Both the position numbers and the translations under genes were made by a program. DNA of 64,000 bases from NCBI GenBank assembly GCA_018262775.1, contig JADFDU010000011.1:1-64000 (forward strand). The letters are read 5' to 3'. Of this stretch, positions 38,991 through 47,848 are shown piece after piece. The first letter of the stretch is position 1, and each line of letters begins with the position of its first letter. The notes under the pieces are model-generated. The model ran no database searches, had not been told where the DNA came from, and was given only the letters and a program-made list of their open reading frames with translations. The stretch is from Rhodocyclaceae bacterium (GTDB lineage: Bacteria; Pseudomonadota; Gammaproteobacteria; Burkholderiales; Rhodocyclaceae).

Positions 38991-39240
38991 CACACGAGCG
39001 CATTTGACGTAACAACGTTGCTTGCGTGTCACCCGGACTGGCACACCCGCCAGGCCGTCCCGTAAGCCGGATTCGATCTCCGGCTGCCCCGTGAATGGTT
39101 GTTGTCCCCATGGCCCGCAAGGCCGTGGCCCGACGCCATCAGGTTCCAGAGTCTTTTTTTTGCCCGGTCCGCGCCTGGAGCGTTCGCTTGGCATTCAGAC
39201 CCTGTTGCAGTTATGGTTATTTCAAACCTAAAGGAATTCG
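38991..39240 (+). promoter_or_regulatory. long structured leader before rnfB
   Basis: About 250 bases without a gene. Two stems are clear: AGCCGG/CCGGCT (39065, 39080) and CCATGGCC/GGCCGTGG (39108, 39121; one G-T pair). A T8 run stands at 39154-39161, and a further C/G-rich part runs up to the ribosome site AAGGA. The stems followed by a T-run suggest attenuation control. I could not match it to a known riboswitch class. Confidence 0.4.
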
Positions 39241-40131
39241 ATGGGCAGCATCGGCTCGATGACGGAACTAGCCTACGCCGGGATTTTCATGGCGTTGCTG
39301 GGCGTCGTCCTGGCAGGCGTGATCGCCTTCGCCAACCGCCGCCTGTACGTCTATGAGGACCCGCGCATCGAGCAGGTCGAGGAGTTGCTGCCGAAATCCA
39401 ATTGCGGCGCCTGCGGCATGGCCGGCTGCCGCAACTTCGCCGAGAAGGTCGTCGCCGGCGAGATCATGCCTGCCCAGTGCACCGTGAATGCGCCGGCGCA
39501 GAACGTCGTGATCGCCGATCTGCTCGGCGTGGATGCCGGTTCGGTGGAAAAGCGTGTGGCGCGCCTGGCCTGTGCCGGCGGCCAGCATGTGGCCTTCATG
39601 CGTGCCCGCTACGCCGGTCTGTCAACCTGCCGCGCCGCGGCCGTCGTCAGCGGCGGCGGCAAGGATTGCGCCTGGGGTTGCCTTGGCCTGGCCGACTGCG
39701 CCGATGTCTGCGATTTTGATGCAATCCACATGGACAGCCACGGCCTGCCGGTGGTGGACGCCGACAAGTGCACCGCCTGCAACGACTGCATTGAGGTTTG
39801 CCCGAAGGATCTGTTCTCGCTGGAACCGATCTCGCACCAGTTGTGGGTGGCCTGCAAGAATCTCGCCGATGGCGACACTGCCGAGGCGAGCTGCGAGGTG
39901 GCCTGCACCGCCTGCGGCAAGTGCGTCGTCGACGCTGCGCCCGGCGTGATGAAACTCGAGAACAACCTGGCCGTGATCGATTACGCGCAAAACGCGCGTG
40001 CGGCAAAGAAAGCCATCGAACGCTGCCCGACCGGCGCGATCGTCTGGTTCAACAACCCCAATACCGCGGTCAAAGGCGTGGAATCGAAGAAGATCCTGCG
40101 CCAGAACCCGCTTCCCCTGATTGGCGCATGA
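39241..40131 (+). CDS. rnfB: RnfB ferredoxin-type subunit of the Rnf complex
   Basis: A 296-residue membrane-anchored iron-sulfur protein that takes electrons from ferredoxin into the Rnf complex. One N-terminal helix (about residues 10-30) is followed by the Fe4S4 motif of RnfB (SNCGACGMAGCRNF ... MPAQC). Then come ferredoxin-like Cys groups: CAWGCLGLADCADVC, CTACNDCIEVCPKD and a further CEVACTACGKCV group. It is longer than the enterobacterial protein (about 190) and resembles the many-cluster RnfB of anaerobes. AAGGA precedes the ATG. The nifJ start follows after nine bases. Confidence 0.92.
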   Translation: MGSIGSMTELAYAGIFMALLGVVLAGVIAFANRRLYVYEDPRIEQVEELLPKSNCGACGMAGCRNFAEKVVAGEIMPAQCTVNAPAQNVVIADLLGVDAGSVEKRVARLACAGGQHVAFMRARYAGLSTCRAAAVVSGGGKDCAWGCLGLADCADVCDFDAIHMDSHGLPVVDADKCTACNDCIEVCPKDLFSLEPISHQLWVACKNLADGDTAEASCEVACTACGKCVVDAAPGVMKLENNLAVIDYAQNARAAKKAIERCPTGAIVWFNNPNTAVKGVESKKILRQNPLPLIGA

Positions 40132-40140
40132 GGTGCTGAC

Positions 40141-43100
40141 ATGCTGAAAAAACTGATGGAATACAAACTCTTCGAATCCGCCTCCGGTGCCGGCAAGGAC
40201 AAGACGAAGGTCAAGTACCCGGGCGTGCGCGAGGCGGTGGACGGCAACACTGCCGTCGTCCACGTCGAGCGCGAGGCCTCGGATGCCGCCGGCGCCTATC
40301 CGATCACGCCCTCGACGCAGATGGGCGAGTACTGGGCCGAGGCCGTGGCGCAGGGGCACCTCAACATTTCCGAGCGGCCGCTGATCTTCATCGAGCCGGA
40401 ATCGGAGCACGCCGCCGCCGGCGTCACCGCCGGCATGTCGATGACCGGCCTGCGCGCCGTGAATTTCTCTTCCGGACAGGGCGTCGCCTTCATGCACGAG
40501 TCGCTCTACGCGGCAGTCGGCAAGCGCCTGCCGTATGTACTCAACATGGGTTGCCGCGCCATCACCAAGGCCTCGCTCAACGTGCACGCCGGCCATGACG
40601 ACTATCACTGCATCGACGATACCGGCTTCATCCAGGTGATGGCGAAGGACGCTCAGGGCGCGGCCGACCTCAACCTGATCGCGCGCAAGGTGGCGGAGCT
40701 GTCGCTGACGCCGGCCATCATCGGCCAGGACGGCTTTCTTACCACGCACCTGATCGAGTCGGTGCGCCTGCCCGAGCGCGAACTGGTGGCCGAGTACCTC
40801 GGCAAACCGGACGACCTGATCGACACGCCGACGCCGGCCCAGGCCATGCTCTACGGCCCGAAGCGTCGCCGCGTGCCGGCGATCTGGGACGTGGACGTGC
40901 CGCTGCTCTCCGGCTCGGTGCAGAATCAGGATGCCTACATGCAGGCGGTGGCCGGCCAGCGGCCGTACTTCTTCGACCACATCAAGGAGATCAGCGAAAG
41001 CTGCATGGTGGAGTTCGCCGAACTGACCGGCCGGCGCTACCAGCGCGTGGCGGGCTATCGCACGGAGGATGCCGATTACCTGATCGTCGGCATGGGCAGC
41101 ATGATCGTGCAGGCGGAAGCCGTCGCCGATTACCTGCGCGAGACGCGCAAGCTGAAGGTCGGCGTGGTGGACCTGACCATGTTCCGTCCCTTCCCGGGCG
41201 ACCTCATCGGCACGCTGCTCAAGGGCAAGAAAGGCGTGACGGTGCTGGAGCGCACCGACCAGCCGCTGGCCGAGGATCTGCCGCTGATGCGCGAGGTGCG
41301 CGCCACATTGTCGAAGTGCCTGGAAAACGGGACTACCGAAGGCAAGCCGGCCTATGAAGGCTATGCGTCCTACGCCTCGGCGAAGGACATGCCGCGCCTG
41401 TATTCCGGCTGCTACGGCCTGGGCTCGCGCGACATGCAGCCCGAAGCGCTGATCGGCACGGTGGAGAACATGCTGCCGAGGGGTGACAACTCGACACCGC
41501 AGAAGAAGTTCTTCTACCTGTCGGTGGATTTCGTGCGCGAGACGCCGGCCAATCCGAAGGACGAGATCCACGGCCAGAACGTCCTCGAAGCCTATCCGCA
41601 CATCCGCAACCTGGCCGTGCGCGGCAGCGAGAACCCGAACCTGCTGCCGAAGGAATCGATCACGGTGCGCATGCATTCGGTGGGCGGCTGGGGCGCCATC
41701 ACCACCGGCAAGAACCTGGCAATGACGCTGTACGAGCTGCTTGGCTGGGACATCAAGGCGAATCCGAAGTACGGCTCGGAGAAAAAAGGCCAGCCGACCA
41801 CCTATTACCTCTCGGCGTCGCCGGACCCGATCCGCGTGAATTGCGAGTACGTCTATGTGGATGTGGTGTTGTCGCCCGACCCCAACGTGCATGAGCACTC
41901 GAACCCCGTCGCCGGCCTGAAGCAGGGCGGCGTGCTCATCCTGCAGAGCAACCGCGAGGAAGCCGACCTGTGGGCCAGCTTCCCGCAGTGGATGCAGAAG
42001 CAGATCGTCGACAACGACATCCGCGTCTTCTACCTCGACGCCTTCCAGATCGCGCGCGAGGAGGCCGGCAGCGCCGACCTGCAACTGCGCATGCAGGGCA
42101 TCGCCTTCCAGGGCGCGTTCTTTGCCGCGTCGTCAGTGATGAAGAATGCCGACTTGTCCGAGGAAAAACTGTTCAAGGCCATCGAGGACCAATTGCAGGC
42201 GAAGTTCGGCGACAAGGGCAAGCGCGTGGTGGACGACAACCTGCGCGTAGTACGCCGCGGTTACAGCGAACTGAAAGAGATCGGGGAAAAGTCAGTCGGT
42301 GCGACACGGCGCAACCTGGTGGAGAAGGCGGCAGGCATGCCGATCATGCTCAAGCAGTTGCCCGAGGGCGACGGCAAGGTCGCCGACATCCACCGCTTCT
42401 GGGAACAGACCGGCAGTTTCTACGCCAGCGGCAAGGGTTCGGACAACCTGGTCGATCCGTTCATCGGCGCCTCGCTGGTGCCGGCGGCGACCGGGGTGTT
42501 CCGCGACATGACGCAGATCCGCTTCGAGTATCCGGAATGGATTGCGGAGAACTGCACCGCCTGCGGCAACTGCTATACGGAGTGCCCGGACAGCGCCATC
42601 CCCGGCCTGGTGAGCACGGTGGCCGACATCTTCAACACCGCCGTCACGCGCGTCGAGCGCGGCGGCCGGCCGACACGCTTCCTGCGCCGCGCCGTGCGCA
42701 CGCTGGAGAAGAAGCTGCGCGGCATGATCGAGGGCGATGGCGTGAGCGTGCGTCCGCTCATCGACGATGCCATCAATGCCACCGTCGCCGAGGCGCCGGA
42801 GGCCGAGCGCGAGAAGCTGGCCGAGGAGTTCGGACTCTTCCGCGACGCGATCGGCGACTTCCAGTTCGGCACGACCAAGCCCTACTGGACGCTGAAGGAG
42901 AAAAAGGGCAAGGGCGCGGGCGGCCTGTTCTCCATCACCATCAACCCCTACACCTGCAAGGCCTGCGCGTTGTGCGTCAAGGTGTGCGAGGACGACGCGC
43001 TGCGCATGGTGACGCAGACCGAGGAATCCACCGAACGCCTGCGCCAGGACTGGAATTTCTGGCTCGACCTGCCGACCACGCCGCCGGAGTACAGCCGCAT

Positions 43101-45084
43101 CGACAGCCTCGACGAAAAGATCGGCGCGCTGGAGACGCTGCTGCTCGACAAGCGCAACTACGGCTCCATGCCCTGCGGCGACGGCGCCTGCCTCGGCTGC
43201 GGCGAGAAGACCGCCATCCATCTGTTCACCGGTACCGTGACGGCGCTGATGCAGCCGCGCGTGGAGCAGCACGTCGCCCACCTGGACGACCTCATCGCGC
43301 GCCTGGAGAAGCACATCCGCATGAAGCTGACCGAATCGGTGGATTTGTCCGACACCAGCGCGGTGCTGCAGGCGGTGAACGCCGCACAGGGCGAGGATCT
43401 GACGCTGGCCAGCCTGTCGGCGAAGATCATGGAGAACAAGCCCTCGCGGCCGCTCGATCCGGCCTGGGTGAAGTGGGCGACGCAACTCATCGAGAAGCTG
43501 AAGGACCTGAAGTGGCGCTATGTCGAAGGGCCGACCGGCCGCGGCCGTGCCGAGATGGGCATCATCAACTCCACCGGTTGCACCTCGGTGTGGGGCTCGA
43601 CCTATCCCTTCCACCCCTATCCCTTCCCCTGGACCAGCCACCTGTTCCAGGACAGCCCGTCGGTGGCGATGGGCATCTTCGAAGGTCACATGGCGAAGAT
43701 GGCGGAAGGCTTCAAGGCAGTGCGCATGGCCGAGCTGGAGCTCGCCAACGAGTACGCCGTCGACAAGCACGAGGACTTTTTCCACCGCTTCACCTGGCAG
43801 AAGTTCACCGAGGACGAGTGGCTGCTGTGTCCACCGGTGGTGTCGATCGGCGGCGACGGCGCCATGTACGACATCGGCTTCCAGAATCTGTCGCGCGCGC
43901 TCATGTCCGGCATGCCGATCAAGGTGCTGGTGGTCGACACGCAGGTGTATTCCAACACTGGCGGCCAGGCGTGCACCTCGGGCTTCATCAGCCAGGTGTC
44001 CGACATGGCACCGTTCGGCGTGGCCCAGCGCGGCAAGCAGGAGACGCGCAAGGAAATCAGCCTGATCGGCATGGCGCATCGTACTTCCTACGTGATGTCC
44101 GGCACCATCGCCCATACCAACCACCTCATCGAAAGCTACATCGACGGCCTCAATTCGCGTCGGCCGGCGCTGTTCAATATCTATGCCGTCTGCCCGCCGG
44201 AACACGGCATCGGCGACGACAAGAGCGTGGACCAGAGCAAGCTGGCGGTGGAAGGACGCGCCTATCCGCTGTTCCGCTTCGATCCGGATGCGGGCGTGAC
44301 CTTCTCGGAATGCGTCAGCCTCGAAGGCAACCCGGCGCTGGAGCTGGACTGGCCGGTCTACACCCTGAACTACACCGACGAGAATGGCGCAGCGCAGAAG
44401 ATGGATCTGCCGATGACCTTCGCCGACTTCGCCGCGACGGAAGGGCGCTTCGCCAAGCAGTTCCGCAAAGCGCCGCCGGAGACCTGGAACGACGACATGG
44501 TGCCGTTGGCCGACTTCCTCCCGCTCGACAAGGGCGAGCGTGAAGGCAAGTTCCCCTTCATCTGGGCGGTGGACAAGAAGAACCGCCTCATGCGCCTGCT
44601 ACTGACCGACGACCTGGTGCGTGCCTCAGAGGAGCGCCTGAATTTCTGGAAGCAGCTGAAGAACCTCGCCGGACTCGACAAGGCGTCCGTGGATACCGAA
44701 ATGCTGACCGACCAGGTGCGCGCGGAACTGCTGGCGAAGATCACCGCCAGCCTGGGCGTGGCAGGCGGCGTTGCGCCGGCGGCCAGTTCGCCGCAGACAC
44801 CTGCGGCGCAGGGCACGGCCGCGGCGGCGGATGGTTACGAGCCGGTGTGGGTCGAGTCGCCGGAATGCACCGCCTGCGACGAGTGCACCACCCTCGCACC
44901 CAAGGTCTTCGTCTACAACGAGCAGAAGCAGGCGATCGTGGTAAATCCGAAGGGCGGCAAGTACGCCGACATCGTCAAGGCTGCCGAGAAGTGCACCGCC
45001 GGCTGCCTGCACCCCGGCACGCCGTGGAACATGAACGAGCCGGGTATAGAGAAGCTGATAGCGCGGGCGGCAAAGTACAACTGA
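40141..45084 (+). CDS. nifJ: pyruvate:ferredoxin/flavodoxin oxidoreductase, extended form
   Basis: A 1647-residue enzyme that oxidises pyruvate to acetyl-CoA and CO2 and reduces ferredoxin. Usual NifJ has about 1170-1200 residues. In order: pyruvate-binding domains (about 1-450), the gamma domain (MHSVGGWGAITTGKNLA, about 500-700), and two Fe4S4 motifs (Cys805/808/811/815 and Cys939/942/945/949) separated by a helical insert of about 100. A second insert lies near 1010-1130. Then comes the TPP domain with GDGAMYDIGFQN (about 1237) and YSNTGGQACTSG, an Ala/Pro linker (about 1540-1570), and an additional ferredoxin domain (C1576, C1579, C1582, C1618, C1622). It lies inside the rnf operon. A 26-bp copy of the dispersed repeat is read through around residue 716. 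Confidence 0.94.
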   Translation: MLKKLMEYKLFESASGAGKDKTKVKYPGVREAVDGNTAVVHVEREASDAAGAYPITPSTQMGEYWAEAVAQGHLNISERPLIFIEPESEHAAAGVTAGMSMTGLRAVNFSSGQGVAFMHESLYAAVGKRLPYVLNMGCRAITKASLNVHAGHDDYHCIDDTGFIQVMAKDAQGAADLNLIARKVAELSLTPAIIGQDGFLTTHLIESVRLPERELVAEYLGKPDDLIDTPTPAQAMLYGPKRRRVPAIWDVDVPLLSGSVQNQDAYMQAVAGQRPYFFDHIKEISESCMVEFAELTGRRYQRVAGYRTEDADYLIVGMGSMIVQAEAVADYLRETRKLKVGVVDLTMFRPFPGDLIGTLLKGKKGVTVLERTDQPLAEDLPLMREVRATLSKCLENGTTEGKPAYEGYASYASAKDMPRLYSGCYGLGSRDMQPEALIGTVENMLPRGDNSTPQKKFFYLSVDFVRETPANPKDEIHGQNVLEAYPHIRNLAVRGSENPNLLPKESITVRMHSVGGWGAITTGKNLAMTLYELLGWDIKANPKYGSEKKGQPTTYYLSASPDPIRVNCEYVYVDVVLSPDPNVHEHSNPVAGLKQGGVLILQSNREEADLWASFPQWMQKQIVDNDIRVFYLDAFQIAREEAGSADLQLRMQGIAFQGAFFAASSVMKNADLSEEKLFKAIEDQLQAKFGDKGKRVVDDNLRVVRRGYSELKEIGEKSVGATRRNLVEKAAGMPIMLKQLPEGDGKVADIHRFWEQTGSFYASGKGSDNLVDPFIGASLVPAATGVFRDMTQIRFEYPEWIAENCTACGNCYTECPDSAIPGLVSTVADIFNTAVTRVERGGRPTRFLRRAVRTLEKKLRGMIEGDGVSVRPLIDDAINATVAEAPEAEREKLAEEFGLFRDAIGDFQFGTTKPYWTLKEKKGKGAGGLFSITINPYTCKACALCVKVCEDDALRMVTQTEESTERLRQDWNFWLDLPTTPPEYSRIDSLDEKIGALETLLLDKRNYGSMPCGDGACLGCGEKTAIHLFTGTVTALMQPRVEQHVAHLDDLIARLEKHIRMKLTESVDLSDTSAVLQAVNAAQGEDLTLASLSAKIMENKPSRPLDPAWVKWATQLIEKLKDLKWRYVEGPTGRGRAEMGIINSTGCTSVWGSTYPFHPYPFPWTSHLFQDSPSVAMGIFEGHMAKMAEGFKAVRMAELELANEYAVDKHEDFFHRFTWQKFTEDEWLLCPPVVSIGGDGAMYDIGFQNLSRALMSGMPIKVLVVDTQVYSNTGGQACTSGFISQVSDMAPFGVAQRGKQETRKEISLIGMAHRTSYVMSGTIAHTNHLIESYIDGLNSRRPALFNIYAVCPPEHGIGDDKSVDQSKLAVEGRAYPLFRFDPDAGVTFSECVSLEGNPALELDWPVYTLNYTDENGAAQKMDLPMTFADFAATEGRFAKQFRKAPPETWNDDMVPLADFLPLDKGEREGKFPFIWAVDKKNRLMRLLLTDDLVRASEERLNFWKQLKNLAGLDKASVDTEMLTDQVRAELLAKITASLGVAGGVAPAASSPQTPAAQGTAAAADGYEPVWVESPECTACDECTTLAPKVFVYNEQKQAIVVNPKGGKYADIVKAAEKCTAGCLHPGTPWNMNEPGIEKLIARAAKYN
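42286..42311 (+). repeat. dispersed 25-bp repeat, copy g, inside nifJ
   Basis: GAAAAGTCAG (one extra A), TCGGTGCGAC, ACGGCG, read in frame as the GEKSVGATRRN part of the gamma/Fd linker. It is the only convincing copy inside an intact gene. Confidence 0.6.
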
Positions 45085-45094
45085 TGATGAAAAC

Positions 45095-45201
45095 CGCTTT
45101 CAACGCAAAGTTCGCAAAGACGCAAAGATCGCAAAGGTTCTTCACATGATGTTCTTTGCGCTCTTCGCGCCTTTGCGTCCTTTGCGTTAGATGAGGTTGG
45201 G
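45095..45201. repeat. hairpin element 1 in the nifJ-rnfC spacer
   Basis: Starts with CGCTTTCAAC and ends with GTTAGATGAGGTTGGG. Inside, the left arm repeats (A)CGCAAAG four times and the right arm is its complement (CTTTGCG ... TTTGCGTT), giving a long imperfect stem around ATGATG. It fills nearly the whole spacer and ends just before the rnfC start. Confidence 0.75.
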
Positions 45202-45207
45202 TTTCCC

Positions 45208-46563
45208 ATGAAACTGCTTTCCTACTTCCGCGGCGAGGCTTTCCAGCGCGGCGTGCATCCGCCGGGCTTCAAGCACACCGCCGACATGCCGATCCGCCGC
45301 CTGCCCTTCGCGCCGCGTCTGGTCGTGCCGCTGTCGCAGCACATCGGCCGCCCCTCGCGGCCGATCGTGCGCGTGGGCGAGGAGGTGGTGCGCGGCCAGC
45401 CGATTGCCGAGGCCGACGGCTGGTTGTCGGTGCCGCAGCACGCGCCGGCCAGCGGCGTGGTGGAAGCCATCGAACTGCGCCCGAGCGCGCGCGGGCCGTG
45501 GACGGAAAGCATCGTCATCCGCGTCTATGAGGCCTCGACCCAGGAAGTGCTGTGGGGCGCGCCGCAGGACATGGACGCCTTTCCGCCGCAGGAAATCCTC
45601 CTGGCCGTGCAGCGCACCGGCATGGTCGGGCAGGGCGGTGCAGCCTTTCCGAGCCATGCCAAACTGGCGCTGCCGGCGGGCGCCAGCGTGGAGACGCTGG
45701 TGGTCAACGGTTGCGAATGCGAGCCGTACCTGACTTGCGACCACCGCCTCATGGTCGAGCATTCCAGCGATCTGATGGTCGGCATCCGTTACGCCATGCA
45801 CGCCACCGGGGCGAAGCGGGCCATCATCGGCGTGGAGGACAACAAGCCGGAAGCCGCCGCCGTCCTGCGCCGCGCGCTGCCGCTGGCGGGCGACATCCTC
45901 GTCGAGATGGTACCGACCAAATATCCGCAGGGCTCGGAGAAAATGCTCATCACGGCGCTGTTCGGCGTCGAAATTCCCTCGGGCAAGTTGCCGCTGGCGC
46001 TGGGCATGGTGGTGCACAACGTTGGCACGCTGGCCGCGCTCGGGCGGCTGTTGCCGTCGGGTCAGGGGCTCATCGAGCGTGTCGTTACCGTCGCCGGCCC
46101 CGGCGTGGCGCGGCCCGGCAACTACCGCGTGCCGATCGGCACGCCGCTGTCCTTCGTGCTGGCGCAGACCGGTGCGCAAGACTCCGGAGCCGGGCAGGCA
46201 CGGCAGGTGATCCTCGGCGGTCCGATGATGGGACAGTCGGTGGCCTCCCTCGACGTGCCGGTGACGAAAGGCGTTTCCGGCGTGCTGGTATTCCGCGGCG
46301 AGGACATGACGGCGAACGAGGGACGCAAGACCTACCCCTGCATCAAGTGCGGCGAATGCGTCGAATCCTGCCCGATGGGCCTCAACCCGTCGATGCTGGG
46401 CATGCTGGCCGCCCGCCGCGAGTACGACCTGATGGGGGAGCAGTACCATCTCGGCGATTGCTTCGAGTGTGGTAGCTGCACCTGGATCTGTCCCTCGAAC
46501 ATTCCCCTGGTGCAGCAGTTCCGCATCGCCAAGCAGATCCTGCGTGAGAAGGCGGTAGCGTGA
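45208..46563 (+). CDS. rnfC: RnfC, NADH-binding iron-sulfur subunit
   Basis: A 451-residue subunit that exchanges electrons with NAD(H). The N-terminal barrel-like part (FRGEAFQRGVHPPGFK) is followed by the Gly-rich FMN/NADH fold (GMVGQGGAAFPSHAKL, VNGCECEPYLTCDHRL, NKPEAAAVLRRALP, KYPQGSEKML). Two Fe4S4 motifs, CIKCGECVESCPMGLNP and CFECGSCTWICPSNIP, end the protein. It lacks the long Ala/Lys C-terminal tail of the enterobacterial protein, as in most Rnf outside that group. The start lies behind the hairpin element, with a weak ribosome site (GAGG/GGTTGGG). Confidence 0.95.
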   Translation: MKLLSYFRGEAFQRGVHPPGFKHTADMPIRRLPFAPRLVVPLSQHIGRPSRPIVRVGEEVVRGQPIAEADGWLSVPQHAPASGVVEAIELRPSARGPWTESIVIRVYEASTQEVLWGAPQDMDAFPPQEILLAVQRTGMVGQGGAAFPSHAKLALPAGASVETLVVNGCECEPYLTCDHRLMVEHSSDLMVGIRYAMHATGAKRAIIGVEDNKPEAAAVLRRALPLAGDILVEMVPTKYPQGSEKMLITALFGVEIPSGKLPLALGMVVHNVGTLAALGRLLPSGQGLIERVVTVAGPGVARPGNYRVPIGTPLSFVLAQTGAQDSGAGQARQVILGGPMMGQSVASLDVPVTKGVSGVLVFRGEDMTANEGRKTYPCIKCGECVESCPMGLNPSMLGMLAARREYDLMGEQYHLGDCFECGSCTWICPSNIPLVQQFRIAKQILREKAVA

Positions 46564-46568
46564 ATAAG

Positions 46569-46695
46569 CGCTTTCAACACAGAGGACACAGAGGCACAGA
46601 GAACACAGAGAAAAGCATCGCAGTGTCTCCTCTGTGTTCTCTGTGTTCTCTGTGTTCTCTGTGTTCTCTGTGTCTCTGTGTTAGATGCGGTTTGG
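46569..46695. repeat. hairpin element 2 in the rnfC-rnfD spacer
   Basis: Same ends as element 1 (CGCTTTCAAC; GTTAGATGCGGTTTGG) but with a different inner unit. The left arm is built of (A)ACACAGAG words, and the right arm of five or more CTCTGTGTT words. It can form a long stem in the mRNA. Its right end contains an ATG (46685) in frame with rnfD. Confidence 0.75.
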
Positions 46696-46699
46696 TTTT

Positions 46700-47848
46700 A
46701 TGAGAACTTCCGTCGAAATCCGCAGTGCGCCGCATATCAAGCGCCCGCGCAGCGTCGAGCAGATCATGCGCAACGTGGTGTTGTCGCTGCTGCCGGTGTG
46801 CACCTTTTTCGTCTACCAGTACGGCATTTCGGCGGCAGCATTGATCCTTGTCGTCACCGGCGCCTGCCTGCTCAGCGAACGGCTGTTCGTCCGCCTCGGC
46901 GGCCAGGCGGGAGATCTTTCGGATTACTCGGCCACCATCACTGGCGTCCTGCTGGGACTGACTTTGCCACCGGGCTTCCCGCTGTGGATGGGTCTCGTCG
47001 CCGGTTTCGCCGCCATCGCCCTGGGCAAGGCGCTTTTCGGCGGCATCGGCTTCAACGTCTTCAACCCGGCGCTGGTCGGGCGGGCCTTCGTGCAGGCGGC
47101 ATTTCCGGCGGCGATCGCCACCTACACACCGTCCTTCCTGCCGGGCCGCTTCATGGAATTCATTCCGTCTTCGCTGGCGTGGCCGCTGATGGCGCCGGCC
47201 GACAACACTGCCTGGCTGAAGGGCATGCCACTCGATGCGTGGACCGGCGCCACGCCACTGGCCAAGTGGAAATTTGAAGGGACGCTGACTGCCGTCGGAG
47301 ATCTGCTGACGTCCCTGTCCGGCCACCTGGCGGTGGGGCCGTCGCCAGCCTTGATCCTGCTCTGCGGTGCCTACCTGGCGCTGCGCCGCTTCATGGACTG
47401 GCGCATTCCGACGGCCGTCCTCGGCAGCGCCGGCCTGACCGCCTGGCTGATCTACGCCATCGGCGGCGCGAAGTATCCCGATCCCTTCTTCACGCTGTTC
47501 TCCGGCGGCCTGATCCTCGGCGCCGTCTACATGGCCACCGACATGGCGACGTCGCCAGTGACGCCGCGCGGCATGTGGCTTTACGGCATCCTCATCGGCG
47601 TGCTGACCGTGATGATCCGCTACTACGGCGGCCTGCCCGAAGGCGTCATGTACGCCATCCTCATCGCCAATGCGACGACGCCGTTGATCGAGCAGATCAC
47701 CCAGCCGACGCCCTTCGGCAAGGGCGCCTCGCTGCGCGCCGGCCGTGCCGCCAGCTACACACTGCATCCTGACTACATCTCGCGCGAGGAAGCCGCGGCG
47801 AAGACATCGAAGAAGCGCTTCTTCAAGAACAAGCCGAAGAAACCATGA
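46700..47848 (+). CDS. rnfD: RnfD membrane subunit with covalent FMN site
   Basis: A 382-residue polytopic membrane protein (about nine or ten helices). SAPHIKRPRSVEQIM at the start, SDYSATITGVLLGLTLPPG, the FNVFNPALVGRAF helix and WTGATPLAK, whose Thr carries FMN in this family, are clear. MATDMATSPVTPRG closes the conserved part, and a basic tail follows. ATG 46700 is preferred over 46685 because the latter belongs to the repeat element. The stop overlaps rnfG as ATGA. Confidence 0.95.
   Translation: MRTSVEIRSAPHIKRPRSVEQIMRNVVLSLLPVCTFFVYQYGISAAALILVVTGACLLSERLFVRLGGQAGDLSDYSATITGVLLGLTLPPGFPLWMGLVAGFAAIALGKALFGGIGFNVFNPALVGRAFVQAAFPAAIATYTPSFLPGRFMEFIPSSLAWPLMAPADNTAWLKGMPLDAWTGATPLAKWKFEGTLTAVGDLLTSLSGHLAVGPSPALILLCGAYLALRRFMDWRIPTAVLGSAGLTAWLIYAIGGAKYPDPFFTLFSGGLILGAVYMATDMATSPVTPRGMWLYGILIGVLTVMIRYYGGLPEGVMYAILIANATTPLIEQITQPTPFGKGASLRAGRAASYTLHPDYISREEAAAKTSKKRFFKNKPKKP

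Noticed and set aside
39195-39216. TGGCATTCAGACCCTGTTGC as a sigma54 promoter before rnfB
   Set aside because: The GG and GC elements are 15 bases apart instead of 10, so the spacing is wrong.
39622-44543. Very long open frames antisense or out of frame to nifJ (820, 637 and 857 codons)
   Set aside because: They arise from the GC-biased third positions of nifJ; their translations are His/Arg/Ala-rich and match no family.
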